From positions 1-42,882 of IMG/VR virus record IMGVR_UViG_3300031227_010350: a stretch of DNA of 42,882 bases; one strand, 5' to 3'. Positions 31,669-40,029 of this stretch are shown here, in pieces. Both the position numbers and the translations under genes were made by a program. Position 1 is the stretch's first letter; the number at the start of each line of letters is the position of its first letter. The notes below the pieces were generated by a model. That model was not told the origin of the DNA. It made no database searches and saw nothing but the letters and a program-made list of their open reading frames with translations. Origin of the DNA: a virus.

Positions 31669-32094
31669 TTACTCCAATCCAAAAATTACGAGTTCATCTA
31701 ATTCAACTTTTACATCAGCCTCTTCTTCATCCTTTTTAATTTTAACTGTTACCGTTACTCCTTTTCTGTCTGATAGCGGAACAATAGTTACACTTTGTAC
31801 ATTTATTCTATCATCAAATTCAATCACACGATCACGAATTTCAAATTCAATATCTTCATTAGTTTCAGAATCTAAAGGATCAAATACCTTCTTATATAAT
31901 TCACTACCATAATTAGGATTAAATGGGTATGTACCTAAAGGTGTCAATAATAAGTTTCGTAATGACTGGACAATAACATTAATTCCTGCTATTTTAGCAA
32001 AATCTCCAGTTGATGCAATAGAGTCTTTATAATCAGAAAGACTATTAACTTTTCCTTTAATTTCGGTATCAAACGTTTTTAAATCATTTGCCAT
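31669..32094 (-). CDS. Baseplate wedge protein gp25-like (GPW/gp25 family), 141 aa
   Basis: The N-terminal gp25/GPW pattern is clear: a helix SLRNLLLTPLGTYPFNPNYGSELYKK near residue 45, where T4 gp25 has a similar LLTxxGERxxxPxFGxxL. It continues with IRDRVIEFDDRINVQSVTIV and the family's terminal strands. Length is close to T4 gp25 (132). Role: sheath-nucleating wedge component at the top of the baseplate. A GAACAAAT motif lies 12-28 bases upstream and the ribosome site is TTAGGATTG. The homology to lysozyme sometimes noted for this family does not imply enzyme activity. Confidence 0.88.
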   Translation of the reverse strand: MANDLKTFDTEIKGKVNSLSDYKDSIASTGDFAKIAGINVIVQSLRNLLLTPLGTYPFNPNYGSELYKKVFDPLDSETNEDIEFEIRDRVIEFDDRINVQSVTIVPLSDRKGVTVTVKIKKDEEEADVKVELDELVIFGLE

Positions 32095-32105
32095 ATGTCA
32101 ATCCT

Positions 32106-32122
32106 AATTTTAATATTTGTTC
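32106..32122 (-). promoter_or_regulatory. GAACAAATATTAAAA late-type motif, gp25
   Basis: Minus-strand copy GAACAAATATTAAAATT, 28 bases from the gp25 ATG, immediately before the ribosome site TTAGGA. It is identical over 15 bases to the plus-strand copy at 7651, which lies in an unrelated position, so conservation is not due to local duplication of genes. Confidence 0.6.
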
Positions 32123-32142
32123 TATTATCGCCACTAGTATTT

Positions 32143-32394
32143 TTATTTTTTATTAATCTCCTCTTGTTGGATCTTTGCTACCTCCTTGTCGAATTTATCT
32201 TTGAGCTTGAGTAGCCCATAAAACCTATCTATGGGCATTTTCAATATATCTAAATAATTTTGATGAAGTAGTTCCTGCATCAAAAATATATTCTCCTCAA
32301 GCGATTTTATAAACTGTTCAATTGATTCCTTATTGATACAATGCGCGAAAAAATTGGTTGACGAGGTCGATTGAAGACTCCGCAACTTCGCCAC
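32143..32394 (-). CDS. Short ORF overlapping the gp26-like gene; possible frameshift extension
   Basis: 83 codons from a GTG with no convincing ribosome site; 65 bases overlap the end of the gp26-like gene in the +1 (equivalently -2) frame. The six-T run inside the overlap (CAATTTTTTCGC on the minus strand) is a possible slip site. Downstream of the overlap the sequence is acidic/basic helical (EQFIKSLEENIFLMQELLHQ). It may be a separate small gene, or the C-terminal extension of a frameshifted tail-assembly protein, as in lambda G/GT and Mu-like systems. Confidence 0.5.
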   Translation of the reverse strand: MAKLRSLQSTSSTNFFAHCINKESIEQFIKSLEENIFLMQELLHQNYLDILKMPIDRFYGLLKLKDKFDKEVAKIQQEEINKK

Positions 32395-33391
32395 AAAAGC
32401 TGCATCGAGTTTGTACCTTTAGAGCAATTCCGTATTTGCCAAAATTATCAATATATGCTTTATTAATTAACTTCCTGTCAGTTGCAGGTAGTTTACGATA
32501 TAAAACATATAGATTATCTTTTTCTTTAATAATAGCTTTGTTTCTAGAATCTTCACCTTCACCAGTAGGAATTATTTCAAACCTATCAATTACAAGAAGT
32601 TCAGTTGCAATATTCTGCTCTTTTTCTGATTGAAATAAAGGATCTTTTGTAACCAATTCTTCATCAGCTAATGTTGGTTGTTTTATATAAGCAATGATAT
32701 TAGTAGCTGTAGGTAAAACGACTTTTACTCTTTTCTCGATTATTTCATCATGATTGATAGTAGTAAGAATTGGATCTTCAATTGGTTCAGGTCCTCTTGT
32801 TTCAACAATAGGTTTCAATTCAGTTTTGATAATAGGTTTATCAGTAATAGGAGCAATCAAAGTAGGATCTTCTTTTGATAATAAACTAGCTGCTTTTTCT
32901 TCACTCAATGAAGGATCATTCTTATCTACTTCTGGAACTTGTGCATTAGCAACTGGAATACCTTTTTGTTTCTTTTGAAAATCAAGATACCTTTGAACTT
33001 GGTCATATGGGATATAAGGTTCAGCTGAAAAACATTTAGCTATATTGATTTTAACTGGGAATTGTTTTTCACATGCAGAACAATACACATCATAATCACT
33101 TATTTCTTTATAACTAATATGATACAAACCATAAAGAAGAGCATCACGATCACGAATTGTTGTTTTTTGCAGGAAGGTTGGAAAATCAGTAATATCTCCT
33201 GATTTTTTTACTATGCATGCCCAAATGATTTTATTCAAATGTTCAGCAAATTGATTAGGTATCAATATACTTGATTTGAAATGTTCCTCTTCCTCTACAT
33301 TTAGAGTTCTAACAGTATACTCTCTCATTGTTTGAGGAGTGATAACTGAATACTCTGGATACTTAATTTGTACATTTGGAAGTATTTCCAT
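32330..33391 (-). CDS. Putative gp26-like baseplate hub/chaperone with split zinc ribbon, 353 aa
   Basis: The N-terminal 125 residues resemble the T4 gp26-type baseplate hub family: a strand-containing start, a helical domain ending RDALLYGLYHIS, then a CxxC knuckle (C104, C107, plus C120). A second knuckle CSFCGE (C330, C333) lies 20 residues from the end, so the ribbon appears to be split by an inserted region of about 200 residues (Pro/Glu-rich to about 215, then beta-rich). T4 gp26 is only 208 residues. Strong ribosome site AGGAGG. The assignment is by pattern and location between tube/sheath and gp25; other tail-assembly roles are possible. Confidence 0.55.
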   Translation of the reverse strand: MEILPNVQIKYPEYSVITPQTMREYTVRTLNVEEEEHFKSSILIPNQFAEHLNKIIWACIVKKSGDITDFPTFLQKTTIRDRDALLYGLYHISYKEISDYDVYCSACEKQFPVKINIAKCFSAEPYIPYDQVQRYLDFQKKQKGIPVANAQVPEVDKNDPSLSEEKAASLLSKEDPTLIAPITDKPIIKTELKPIVETRGPEPIEDPILTTINHDEIIEKRVKVVLPTATNIIAYIKQPTLADEELVTKDPLFQSEKEQNIATELLVIDRFEIIPTGEGEDSRNKAIIKEKDNLYVLYRKLPATDRKLINKAYIDNFGKYGIALKVQTRCSFCGEVAESSIDLVNQFFRALYQ

Positions 33392-33429
33392 TTTGTGAGA
33401 CCTCCTGAAATAATTTAACCATTAACGAA

Positions 33430-33437
33430 TATTTATA
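33430..33437 (-). promoter_or_regulatory. T4-late-like TATAAATA box
   Basis: The minus strand reads CTATAAATATT about 40 bases before the ATG of the gp26-like gene. TATAAATA is the exact T4 late -10 element. This gene lacks a GAACAAAT copy, although the surrounding gap is 179 bases and it follows a terminator. In such AT-rich DNA a single match has little weight. Confidence 0.35.
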
Positions 33438-33518
33438 GTTTCCGACATATTGATTATATGTTAATCAATTTTATAATAAAAATAATCCTTTAAAAACTTT
33501 TTTATAATTTCCTTATGG

Positions 33519-33554
33519 AAAAAAATGATATTGGGGAAAATTAATTCCCCAATA
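33519..33554 (-). terminator. Terminator after the tail tube gene
   Basis: TATTGGGGAA pairs perfectly with TTCCCCAATA around a 6-base loop; on the minus strand a T-rich run (TCATTTTTTTCC) follows. It lies 17 bases after the tail tube stop. This separates the abundant sheath/tube messages from the downstream gp26-gp25-gp6 operon. Confidence 0.88.
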
Positions 33555-33570
33555 CCATATGTAAATTTAA

Positions 33571-34317
33571 TTATACTTTTGGACTATCATGTGCTCCATC
33601 AGCATCAGCGCCATCTTTAAGCTGACCGTGGAAATTAGCACCTTCGCCTCTGTAACGACTAGCTAATATCTGACATTGAGTATAAACCCAGTCTTCATGC
33701 CAAACACGATCAACATGAAATTCAACATCGACTTCAAGTTTATCAATTGTTGCAATATCACCTGCATAAAGATCTTGAGGATCTTTAGTAGGAAACATTC
33801 CAACCATCAATGAATAATATTCAACTGTAACGCCATCTGGTTTAGTTGTCCAGAAAAACATTGAGCAAGAATAATTTTGTTTTGCATAATTAGCGCCGGT
33901 CAATGAAGAAGCACCTGTGCGATAATCTCTAATCATTCTTGTCCAACCATGGAAAATAGCCAGGATAGGAAGAGATGAATATTCTAAGAATTTAACTGTC
34001 ATTGTATTACCATAATCTACACTTGTAGGAGCTCCCCATTTAGTTCCACCAAGACCAGCAAATTCTGTCTTATTTAATGTTCCTCCCGGAGGAGTAACAG
34101 ATTGACATGAAGCTTCAAGAGTTGCTGAAATATCTTTTGCTCCCGTCAATCCAGGTAGATTTGCAGTAGCTCCAAGCGCACCTGGTAATGTTGTTGGCAA
34201 GTCGACGAACTTGACGAATTGATAACCAGTAATGTAAGGATCAGCTACCCCTACATTGGTACCACCGAAGTTTCTATCGAACCTGTTATTAATTATGTTT
34301 TGGAAAGATTGTTCCAT
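33571..34317 (-). CDS. Tail tube protein (gp19-like), 248 aa
   Basis: Major subunit of the inner tail tube. Beta-rich, without membrane segments: FVKFVDLPTTLPG near the N-terminus, then Gly/Pro-rich strands, and a tube-type core with TVKFLEYSSLPILAIFHGWTRMIRD (about residues 107-132) that parallels the T4 gp19-type helix between the two sheets. The C-terminus is acidic and His-rich (ADADGAHDS). It sits just downstream of the sheath gene, the usual order, with a GAACAAAT motif and strong GGAGG site of its own, consistent with high expression, and is followed by a terminator. Confidence 0.8.
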   Translation of the reverse strand: MEQSFQNIINNRFDRNFGGTNVGVADPYITGYQFVKFVDLPTTLPGALGATANLPGLTGAKDISATLEASCQSVTPPGGTLNKTEFAGLGGTKWGAPTSVDYGNTMTVKFLEYSSLPILAIFHGWTRMIRDYRTGASSLTGANYAKQNYSCSMFFWTTKPDGVTVEYYSLMVGMFPTKDPQDLYAGDIATIDKLEVDVEFHVDRVWHEDWVYTQCQILASRYRGEGANFHGQLKDGADADGAHDSPKV

Positions 34318-34337
34318 TGTATATCCTCCAGAATTTC

Positions 34338-34351
34338 TTTTTTATTTGTTC
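34338..34351 (-). promoter_or_regulatory. GAACAAATAAAAAA late-type motif, tail tube
   Basis: Minus-strand GAACAAATAAAAAAG in the 37-base gap between sheath stop and tube start, 34 bases before the ATG and 14 bases upstream of GGAGG. It would let the tube be transcribed separately from the sheath. Confidence 0.55.
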
Positions 34352-34354
34352 ATA

Positions 34355-35998
34355 TTATTTAACGTACAGGTTAAGCATAATTTTCTCAATTATTGGAGTT
34401 GGTTCCAGTGTAACATTACAATGACACATTTTAGATTTTAATTCGTATTCAGTTGCACCAACTTCAACATTGTAAGATCTAAGGCCTCTTGCTGCCTGTA
34501 TATACTCAAGAAACGGAGTAATATCACTAGCAATCTGTGACCAAGTTTCTTCATCATTAAACTCAAAGATAAAGAATTTAAGATATTGCTCAAGAGCTCT
34601 CTTAATATAAAGAACAGTACGAATTGCATGAAGATCCTGAAGTTTACTAGGTCTCTTTTGAGAAGTCAATTGACCCCAAACAGTGTAACCAACATTAAAC
34701 TTCACAATCGGATTCAATTGAGCAAGATACATGTTATCTCTTTGACCCAATTTAGGATTGAATCTAAGTTCTTTAATTGTACCTATTGTTGCACGATTCA
34801 ATCCTGCAGATGGATACCAGATATCATACAATTTATCATTAAGCGGAATTAATGTCGCCATATGATAAACTGGAGAAACCCAAATATCACGACCTGTAAA
34901 TGTATCGTAAACTTTATTATATGATTCATATAAAGCAACATATCTAGAATCAAATGTATGTTCATCTTCTCTTGCTATTATTGCATCTGCATAAGTAGCA
35001 TTGTCACCATTATCCATGATAGCAACACAATCGCGTCTGTAATCATTTACAAGTGTATAAATTGCCATTTTAACATTTGTAGGATATCCTGCATCCCAAA
35101 CAAGTGTAAAATAGATATTATCAAGATCTACAACATCATCATCAATAATTCCAGAATATGCTTGAGAAAGAACTTGATCTGCAACTGTAGAATCGATTCT
35201 AGCTTTTCCAGTATCTGGATCAACTATCACGAGTGAACCTTCACTTCCTTCAGCTAAATGAATCGCAACTGGACTAGAGAAAGGCTCAGTATAATCAAGA
35301 CTATTTATTTCTACTGCATCTACTCCATTTTCATTAACTTTACAAATTAAAGTTTTGGAATAGGTTTTAAGAACATCTTCGATGAAAATTGATTCTCCTG
35401 ATTCGTCTAACAGTGTATCATCAAATGAAACTTCGAAAGTTTCAATAATAACATCATCCCCATCAAATTGAGTTTCATATACGTCAAGTATATAAACATC
35501 TTCAACTGTAGGATTTGCATGTACAGTTAATCTTACACCTAAATCTTCATATACATCACCACGACCTACAGGAATAAAATAACAAATTGGAGTAAGGAAA
35601 CCAACTGCTGTTTCCAATTGAGTATTCAATTCTAAAATTGTATTCTGAGAAGGAAGTGATTCTACTGTAACTGCCATATTTGTTGAATCTGCTACCATGA
35701 AAAGGTTTGCATAAGTTGCATCCGCAGGAAGTGGCCTTATAACATACAATGAATATGAAACAGACATATGGTTATTGGCTATATAAAGACCTTGACCATA
35801 TTGTTTGCCATAATCGGTGATATTAGGTTTGCCGAATTGCTGAAACAATTCTTCCTGACTACCAACAAATGTAAGTTTATTGTCTGGACCTTTTCTGGAA
35901 ATTACACAGACGAAACCTATAGTTCCAGGTACAGCTTGTACATAAGTAGATAGGTCAATTATTTTGGTATAGACACCTGGTGAAATTGGAATTGCCAT
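34355..35998 (-). CDS. Contractile tail sheath protein (gp18-like), 547 aa
   Basis: Forms the contractile outer sheath. N-terminus MAIPISPGVYTKIIDLS is the classic PGVYxxExD-type start of sheath proteins; it continues PGTIGFVCVISRKGPDNKLT with a typical Ser/Gly turn and later QFGKPN. The C-terminal domain shows QYLKFFIFEFNDEETWSQI and ends in ELKSKMCHCNVTLEPTPIIE-type strands, the standard sheath interlocking arm region. The inserted beta domain (about 150-290) is acidic. Length matches sheath proteins of T4-like phages (T4 gp18 is 659) with a smaller insertion. Strong AGGAGG ribosome site. Confidence 0.9.
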   Translation of the reverse strand: MAIPISPGVYTKIIDLSTYVQAVPGTIGFVCVISRKGPDNKLTFVGSQEELFQQFGKPNITDYGKQYGQGLYIANNHMSVSYSLYVIRPLPADATYANLFMVADSTNMAVTVESLPSQNTILELNTQLETAVGFLTPICYFIPVGRGDVYEDLGVRLTVHANPTVEDVYILDVYETQFDGDDVIIETFEVSFDDTLLDESGESIFIEDVLKTYSKTLICKVNENGVDAVEINSLDYTEPFSSPVAIHLAEGSEGSLVIVDPDTGKARIDSTVADQVLSQAYSGIIDDDVVDLDNIYFTLVWDAGYPTNVKMAIYTLVNDYRRDCVAIMDNGDNATYADAIIAREDEHTFDSRYVALYESYNKVYDTFTGRDIWVSPVYHMATLIPLNDKLYDIWYPSAGLNRATIGTIKELRFNPKLGQRDNMYLAQLNPIVKFNVGYTVWGQLTSQKRPSKLQDLHAIRTVLYIKRALEQYLKFFIFEFNDEETWSQIASDITPFLEYIQAARGLRSYNVEVGATEYELKSKMCHCNVTLEPTPIIEKIMLNLYVK

Positions 35999-36044
35999 TC
36001 TTTATCCTCCTAATGAAGTATATTTCACAGAAAACGTGGATATA

Positions 36045-36059
36045 TTTTTATTTTTGTTC
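36045..36059 (-). promoter_or_regulatory. GAACAAAAATAAAAA late-type motif, sheath
   Basis: Weakest of the eight copies (A for T at position 8), 61 bases upstream of the sheath ATG, inside a 102-base gap. It is followed by TATATCC, then AGGAGG. Confidence 0.45.
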
Positions 36060-36100
36060 TAAAAATGAATCGAGAAAAATTGACCATTAACCTATCTTTT

Positions 36101-36787
36101 TTAGAAGTAAATCGACCAAATAAAAACTATCTCTCTTTCATCATGTTTTCTGATGGTGCTGAAGGTAACTCTAGCAAATAAAATTAAACTTGTTGGGTCA
36201 ACACTTGCAGCTACATTTGTATTTGATGCCCATAAACCTGCTTCACTTAAATCATAAAAAGTAGTTCCTGTAGGTCCATCAGCATCGTTGTTGCCAATTG
36301 TTGTTGTTACTTTTGAAATTAAATATTGATTGTCATTTGCTACATCTTGTTCATATACAATCGAGTCAAATGGATGAAGATATCCGCTATTAGCACATTG
36401 TGGATCAGTTGCATTAATAATAGCTGGAGTATCTAAATCTGTATCAGTAGCGACTGGAACTACAGGATCTAAAGGATCACCTGAAGTTGCTCCGCCTGTT
36501 CCTAAACCAAACCAAGAAATATATGATGAAGCATCTCCTGATGATGGTACAAGATCCTGATCAAATGCTCTTTGCATTAACCATGTTCTTCCAGAATAAA
36601 CAATAAGATTTGGTCCATCATGAAGTTTATTTTCAGGAAATGTTACTTGATCAGATTCCCCTAGTAATTCACCTGATGATTTATCAAATATTTGAACTCG
36701 ACCTTTCGGTCTCTTACTGTCTGAAGATAACATATCTTTCATGTATCTTTTCTGGTTATCAAATATACGTACCTTTTTTGTACTCAT
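36101..36787 (-). CDS. Unknown virion-type protein, 228 aa
   Basis: Beta-rich, Gly/Asp/Thr-rich acidic protein: a basic start (KKVRIFDNQKRYMKDMLSS), then GRVQIFDKSSGELLGESD and NLIVYSGRTWLMQRAF, then Gly-rich FGLGTGGATSGDP and strands to VTFSTIRKHDEREIVFIW. No membrane span. The pattern 'IFDKxxGEVxxxxxNxIVxxGRxxLxQ...FGxGxGG' recalls structural proteins in large Bacillus and other myophages that I cannot name reliably. It has its own GAACAAAT copy and AGGAGG site and lies between baseplate genes and sheath. A tail or neck component is likely. Confidence 0.65.
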   Translation of the reverse strand: MSTKKVRIFDNQKRYMKDMLSSDSKRPKGRVQIFDKSSGELLGESDQVTFPENKLHDGPNLIVYSGRTWLMQRAFDQDLVPSSGDASSYISWFGLGTGGATSGDPLDPVVPVATDTDLDTPAIINATDPQCANSGYLHPFDSIVYEQDVANDNQYLISKVTTTIGNNDADGPTGTTFYDLSEAGLWASNTNVAASVDPTSLILFARVTFSTIRKHDEREIVFIWSIYF

Positions 36788-36812
36788 TTTGAATCCTCCT
36801 ATCGAACAATAA

Positions 36813-36829
36813 TTTTATAATATTTGTTC
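36813..36829 (-). promoter_or_regulatory. GAACAAATATTATAAAA late-type motif
   Basis: Minus-strand GAACAAATATTATAAAATT, 42 bases before the ATG of the 228-residue virion-type gene, in the 61-base gap after the baseplate operon. Confidence 0.55.
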
Positions 36830-36848
36830 ATTACGGTGGTAGTAATTA

Positions 36849-38882
36849 TTATGGATACCATTGATTTGGTGGAACAACTCCACCATCATCAATAACAGTG
36901 ATCACAATTTCATCTCTCCAATAATCTTCAAGAGTTTCAAATCCCACACCAATTTCACCACTACCAGCCACATCTGTAAATTGCACTTCTACTCGTTCTC
37001 TAAACCATTCATTTATACATATTCTTTCAGGGTCAACACATTTATACCAATCAGGAAGGACAATTAATTCTCCAGTAGTATCTTTACAAATGTATTCATC
37101 CACATCATATATATACCCGATATCATATGTTTTAGTCCTATCAGGATAAGGCCATCCAGGTATACCACAAGGATGAAAATCATTTTCTCTAACTCTGAAA
37201 GCTATATCATCAAATTTTAAAATATTTGTAATGTTTAATTTATCTGTTATATTATTATAACTGTCAGCATACCATGCTGTAGGTATAACTTCATTCAAAT
37301 AGTCAACATGAGGAATAATATCTTCTGCTGGTTGACGAATAATTATTTCACTAGAATCATGAAGACATACCCATGGTATACTATCAAAATAATTACCCAT
37401 GTCAAAATTTTCTAAACTACTTCCTTCACAATTATAATAATCCCTATTAGTATGTGTAATATTTAATCTGTTTAATTCATCTTCTAATTCAATATATCTT
37501 TCTGGATGATATTGTCGAATATTATGATCCCATATTTCAGCCATTGTAATTGCATGATGAAGTGGATCATCTATGGCGTATATTAAATTAAAGGAAATTA
37601 ATCTCGCTCGTTTAGGTTTAAAAAAATTTATAACATCATCAATTGATTCATCACTAAGACCCAATAACATATTAGAAAAACTTAATACTTGTATACCATA
37701 TTGCATCCGAATGTATATATCAAATTCTTTCATCAATGTGGCTAAAGTAGAAATGATTATATCATCAGACGAGGCTAGAATTTCATTAAGCCATTCTAAA
37801 ACTGTAGGGTTTACTTCATTTAAAATATCAGAAACATCAGTAGGATTTTGTATAAAATTTTCACTCTGAAGTTTTGTAAATTTAAGAAGGTATTCTGCTT
37901 GTAATTCTTTTGCTCTATCTCGATCAGGTGGTCGTCTCAATACTTGATTATATTCATCTACTATAACATCAAAATCTGTTTCATCTCCTTGATAATATTC
38001 ATAATTTGGAGAATTACTTCCGTATGTTCTTCCTGACCATGTATTATATATATGTGATATTGATAATATTAATTCAAGTATTGAAAGATTTATATTATAT
38101 GTTTCTACAAATATAACTCTATCCAATGGAATTAAGTTATCATGAACGTCAACATATTCATCATTGATTTTTCTAGCTATTATTCCATATAATTGTTTTA
38201 ATTTTAAAATATTAGCTGAAGCTTGAATACTGAAATAAGGAGTGATTGATGGTAATGCAATACATGATTGGTTATCAATATCTTTAATTTCTTGTTCAGT
38301 GTACCACCAATGATTATCAAACTTGAATTGATTATAAGGAACTTTTTGAATTTCTAATTTTTCAACCTCAATCCCACCAAGGTCGATAGGTTTACTATGT
38401 ATAAATAATTGATCAAGAACTGGATCATTTTTTAACCACCACTCATATATTTGAACATCATATACTCCAAAGAATTCTAAAGCACTTTTCATTGATTTTG
38501 GAGTACCTTTGATTTTATATAATTCACATAATGAATAAAGAAATAATGCTTTATCAATTCTTGTTCCTATGCCGTCAGCATAAACAAATCCAAATCCTCT
38601 ACATGCTCTATTCAATAAATTATGAGGAAGACTTGATGCATCAGAACTTGTTTTTTGCAAATCTTGGAAAGTTGCTAATGAAGAATACCAATCAATTAAC
38701 ATTTTTCTGAGTCTATTATAATCAGAAGAATTAAATGGGACTTGATCAATAACACGACTGAAAAAATTCTGAGTTCGTATTTTTGTATTATTCGCTAAAT
38801 TCCGCACTTCTTCTGGGACATCGCCGTTATCGCCCTCTTTTAAAAACTGCAGGATTTCGAAAAAATCATTTTCATTAATCAA
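36849..38882 (-). CDS. Probable baseplate wedge protein (gpI/gp7-like N-terminus), 677 aa
   Basis: Starts at TTG, 8 bases after GAGG and adjoining the upstream stop; the nearby ATGs are out of frame. The region ALFLYSLCELYKIKGTPKSM, ALEFFGVYDVQIYEWWL (residues about 108-150) matches the P2 gpI / baseplate pattern in which KGTP is followed by a helix, G(V/I), strand and EWW. A long helical/acidic middle and a beta C-terminus follow (EVQFTDVAGSGEIGVGF). No membrane spans. Part of the two- or three-gene baseplate operon with the 308-residue gene. The gp7 assignment is inference; peripheral wedge or fibre attachment is possible. Confidence 0.55.
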   Translation of the reverse strand: MINENDFFEILQFLKEGDNGDVPEEVRNLANNTKIRTQNFFSRVIDQVPFNSSDYNRLRKMLIDWYSSLATFQDLQKTSSDASSLPHNLLNRACRGFGFVYADGIGTRIDKALFLYSLCELYKIKGTPKSMKSALEFFGVYDVQIYEWWLKNDPVLDQLFIHSKPIDLGGIEVEKLEIQKVPYNQFKFDNHWWYTEQEIKDIDNQSCIALPSITPYFSIQASANILKLKQLYGIIARKINDEYVDVHDNLIPLDRVIFVETYNINLSILELILSISHIYNTWSGRTYGSNSPNYEYYQGDETDFDVIVDEYNQVLRRPPDRDRAKELQAEYLLKFTKLQSENFIQNPTDVSDILNEVNPTVLEWLNEILASSDDIIISTLATLMKEFDIYIRMQYGIQVLSFSNMLLGLSDESIDDVINFFKPKRARLISFNLIYAIDDPLHHAITMAEIWDHNIRQYHPERYIELEDELNRLNITHTNRDYYNCEGSSLENFDMGNYFDSIPWVCLHDSSEIIIRQPAEDIIPHVDYLNEVIPTAWYADSYNNITDKLNITNILKFDDIAFRVRENDFHPCGIPGWPYPDRTKTYDIGYIYDVDEYICKDTTGELIVLPDWYKCVDPERICINEWFRERVEVQFTDVAGSGEIGVGFETLEDYWRDEIVITVIDDGGVVPPNQWYP

Positions 38883-39809
38883 TTAAATTACCTCGATTGG
38901 AGTGTGATTATAAGTCCAAGCTGTTTCATGTGAATATGAAACAAACAGTTTATCACCTACTTGTAATTGTGATTGTAATCCTAAACCTTCCCAACTAAGG
39001 AAAGGGATATTATCAATAATTATAACAGTATAATCTACGGCTACTTGTTTTTTGGTACCATCAATAATTACAATTACATCTTCTAAAAAGAAAGGAATTT
39101 CCTTTAATTCAGTTATATTCAAAGTCATTGATGTAGCATCAACTGTAAGATATTCAATTTCATTTTGAAGATTGATAACTTTACTCTCACTACTAGAATC
39201 TAAAGCTATATATTCTCCCTGAAATTTTCTAAAGCATGAATCTAATACAAATTTTTCATATACTAATTCAATTAATCTATTTGGGTCAGCAATAGGTTCA
39301 GTAGTATCATATAATGATATATCATCATTTATCATTACTTGTAAATAAATATATATTAATTTTGAGAAAGTAGATTGTAGATTATTATAATCAATTTCAT
39401 CTAATTTATCAGTAACAATAACAATACTAGATGAATCATTAGATGTAACAATCCTATAATCTAATAATATATTGGTTAATTCAATTTCTTCTCCTGTTAA
39501 TTCAAGAGTATTTGTTAAATTATTTGTAATATTTTCATTTGGAATTACATATATATTTAAATTTCCTCTATAAGCAGAAAGTCTCATTCTTAATGATGTA
39601 CATGTGATTTGTTGAAATGATATATTCTGAAACATATATCTATATGAATCACATGTAAATGATTCATTAAAAAGAAGATTTATTATCGAGTCATCAACAC
39701 TCCAATTTTGTTGACTAAGTTCTTCTGGAAAATTGAAATGGTATTCATTCACAGGAGATTCAAAATATCGATTATAAATCCAGTAATTCAATTCAGGAAT
39801 GAAATTCAT
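38883..39809 (-). CDS. Unknown baseplate-operon protein, 308 aa
   Basis: Acidic, beta-rich, Asn/Ile-rich, no membrane span. It starts MNFIPELNYWIYNRYFES and ends in a strand-rich region with VGDKLFVSYSHETAWTYN. The start overlaps the stop of the 55-residue gene by one base (TAATG) and its stop abuts the TTG start of the wedge-like gene, so the three are translationally coupled. Not recognised; the partner order (small gene, 308, 677) suggests a wedge-associated or fibre-connector component. Confidence 0.65.
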   Translation of the reverse strand: MNFIPELNYWIYNRYFESPVNEYHFNFPEELSQQNWSVDDSIINLLFNESFTCDSYRYMFQNISFQQITCTSLRMRLSAYRGNLNIYVIPNENITNNLTNTLELTGEEIELTNILLDYRIVTSNDSSSIVIVTDKLDEIDYNNLQSTFSKLIYIYLQVMINDDISLYDTTEPIADPNRLIELVYEKFVLDSCFRKFQGEYIALDSSSESKVINLQNEIEYLTVDATSMTLNITELKEIPFFLEDVIVIIDGTKKQVAVDYTVIIIDNIPFLSWEGLGLQSQLQVGDKLFVSYSHETAWTYNHTPIEVI

Positions 39810-39976
39810 TAATAATCCTTTTTCTCTTTTTTAGGTTTTTGTTTACTCATGATGCCTCTGTATTGCATCTTTTTAAAACCTCCGCTCCCAGCGGGAGTCT
39901 CATATGCAGCCATTCCAGCTGCAGCATTTTGCTCCAAGAAAGTTTGGAGTTGCTCATATATACTTTTAGATTTCAT
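39809..39976 (-). CDS. Small baseplate-operon leader protein, 55 aa
   Basis: First gene of the minus-strand structural run. ATG 9-11 bases after AAGGG, stop overlapping the next ATG. The sequence is helical N-terminally (MKSKSIYEQLQTFLEQNAAA) then Gly-rich (ETPAGSGGFKKMQYRG) with a strongly basic tail (KQKPKKEKKD). MKSKSIYEQLQTFLEQ is faintly like the MKxIxxFLxE leaders of three plus-strand genes but shifted, so I do not include it in that set. Unknown function. Confidence 0.65.
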   Translation of the reverse strand: MKSKSIYEQLQTFLEQNAAAGMAAYETPAGSGGFKKMQYRGIMSKQKPKKEKKDY

Positions 39977-40029
39977 AATGTCAATTTCCCTTATTTTTTA
40001 CATACTATATAGACAAATGAAAATGCTAT

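Noticed and set aside
31669-32094. Lysozyme activity for the gp25-like protein
   Set aside because: The gp25 family is sometimes described as lysozyme-like, but no catalytic motif is visible here and the family is structural.
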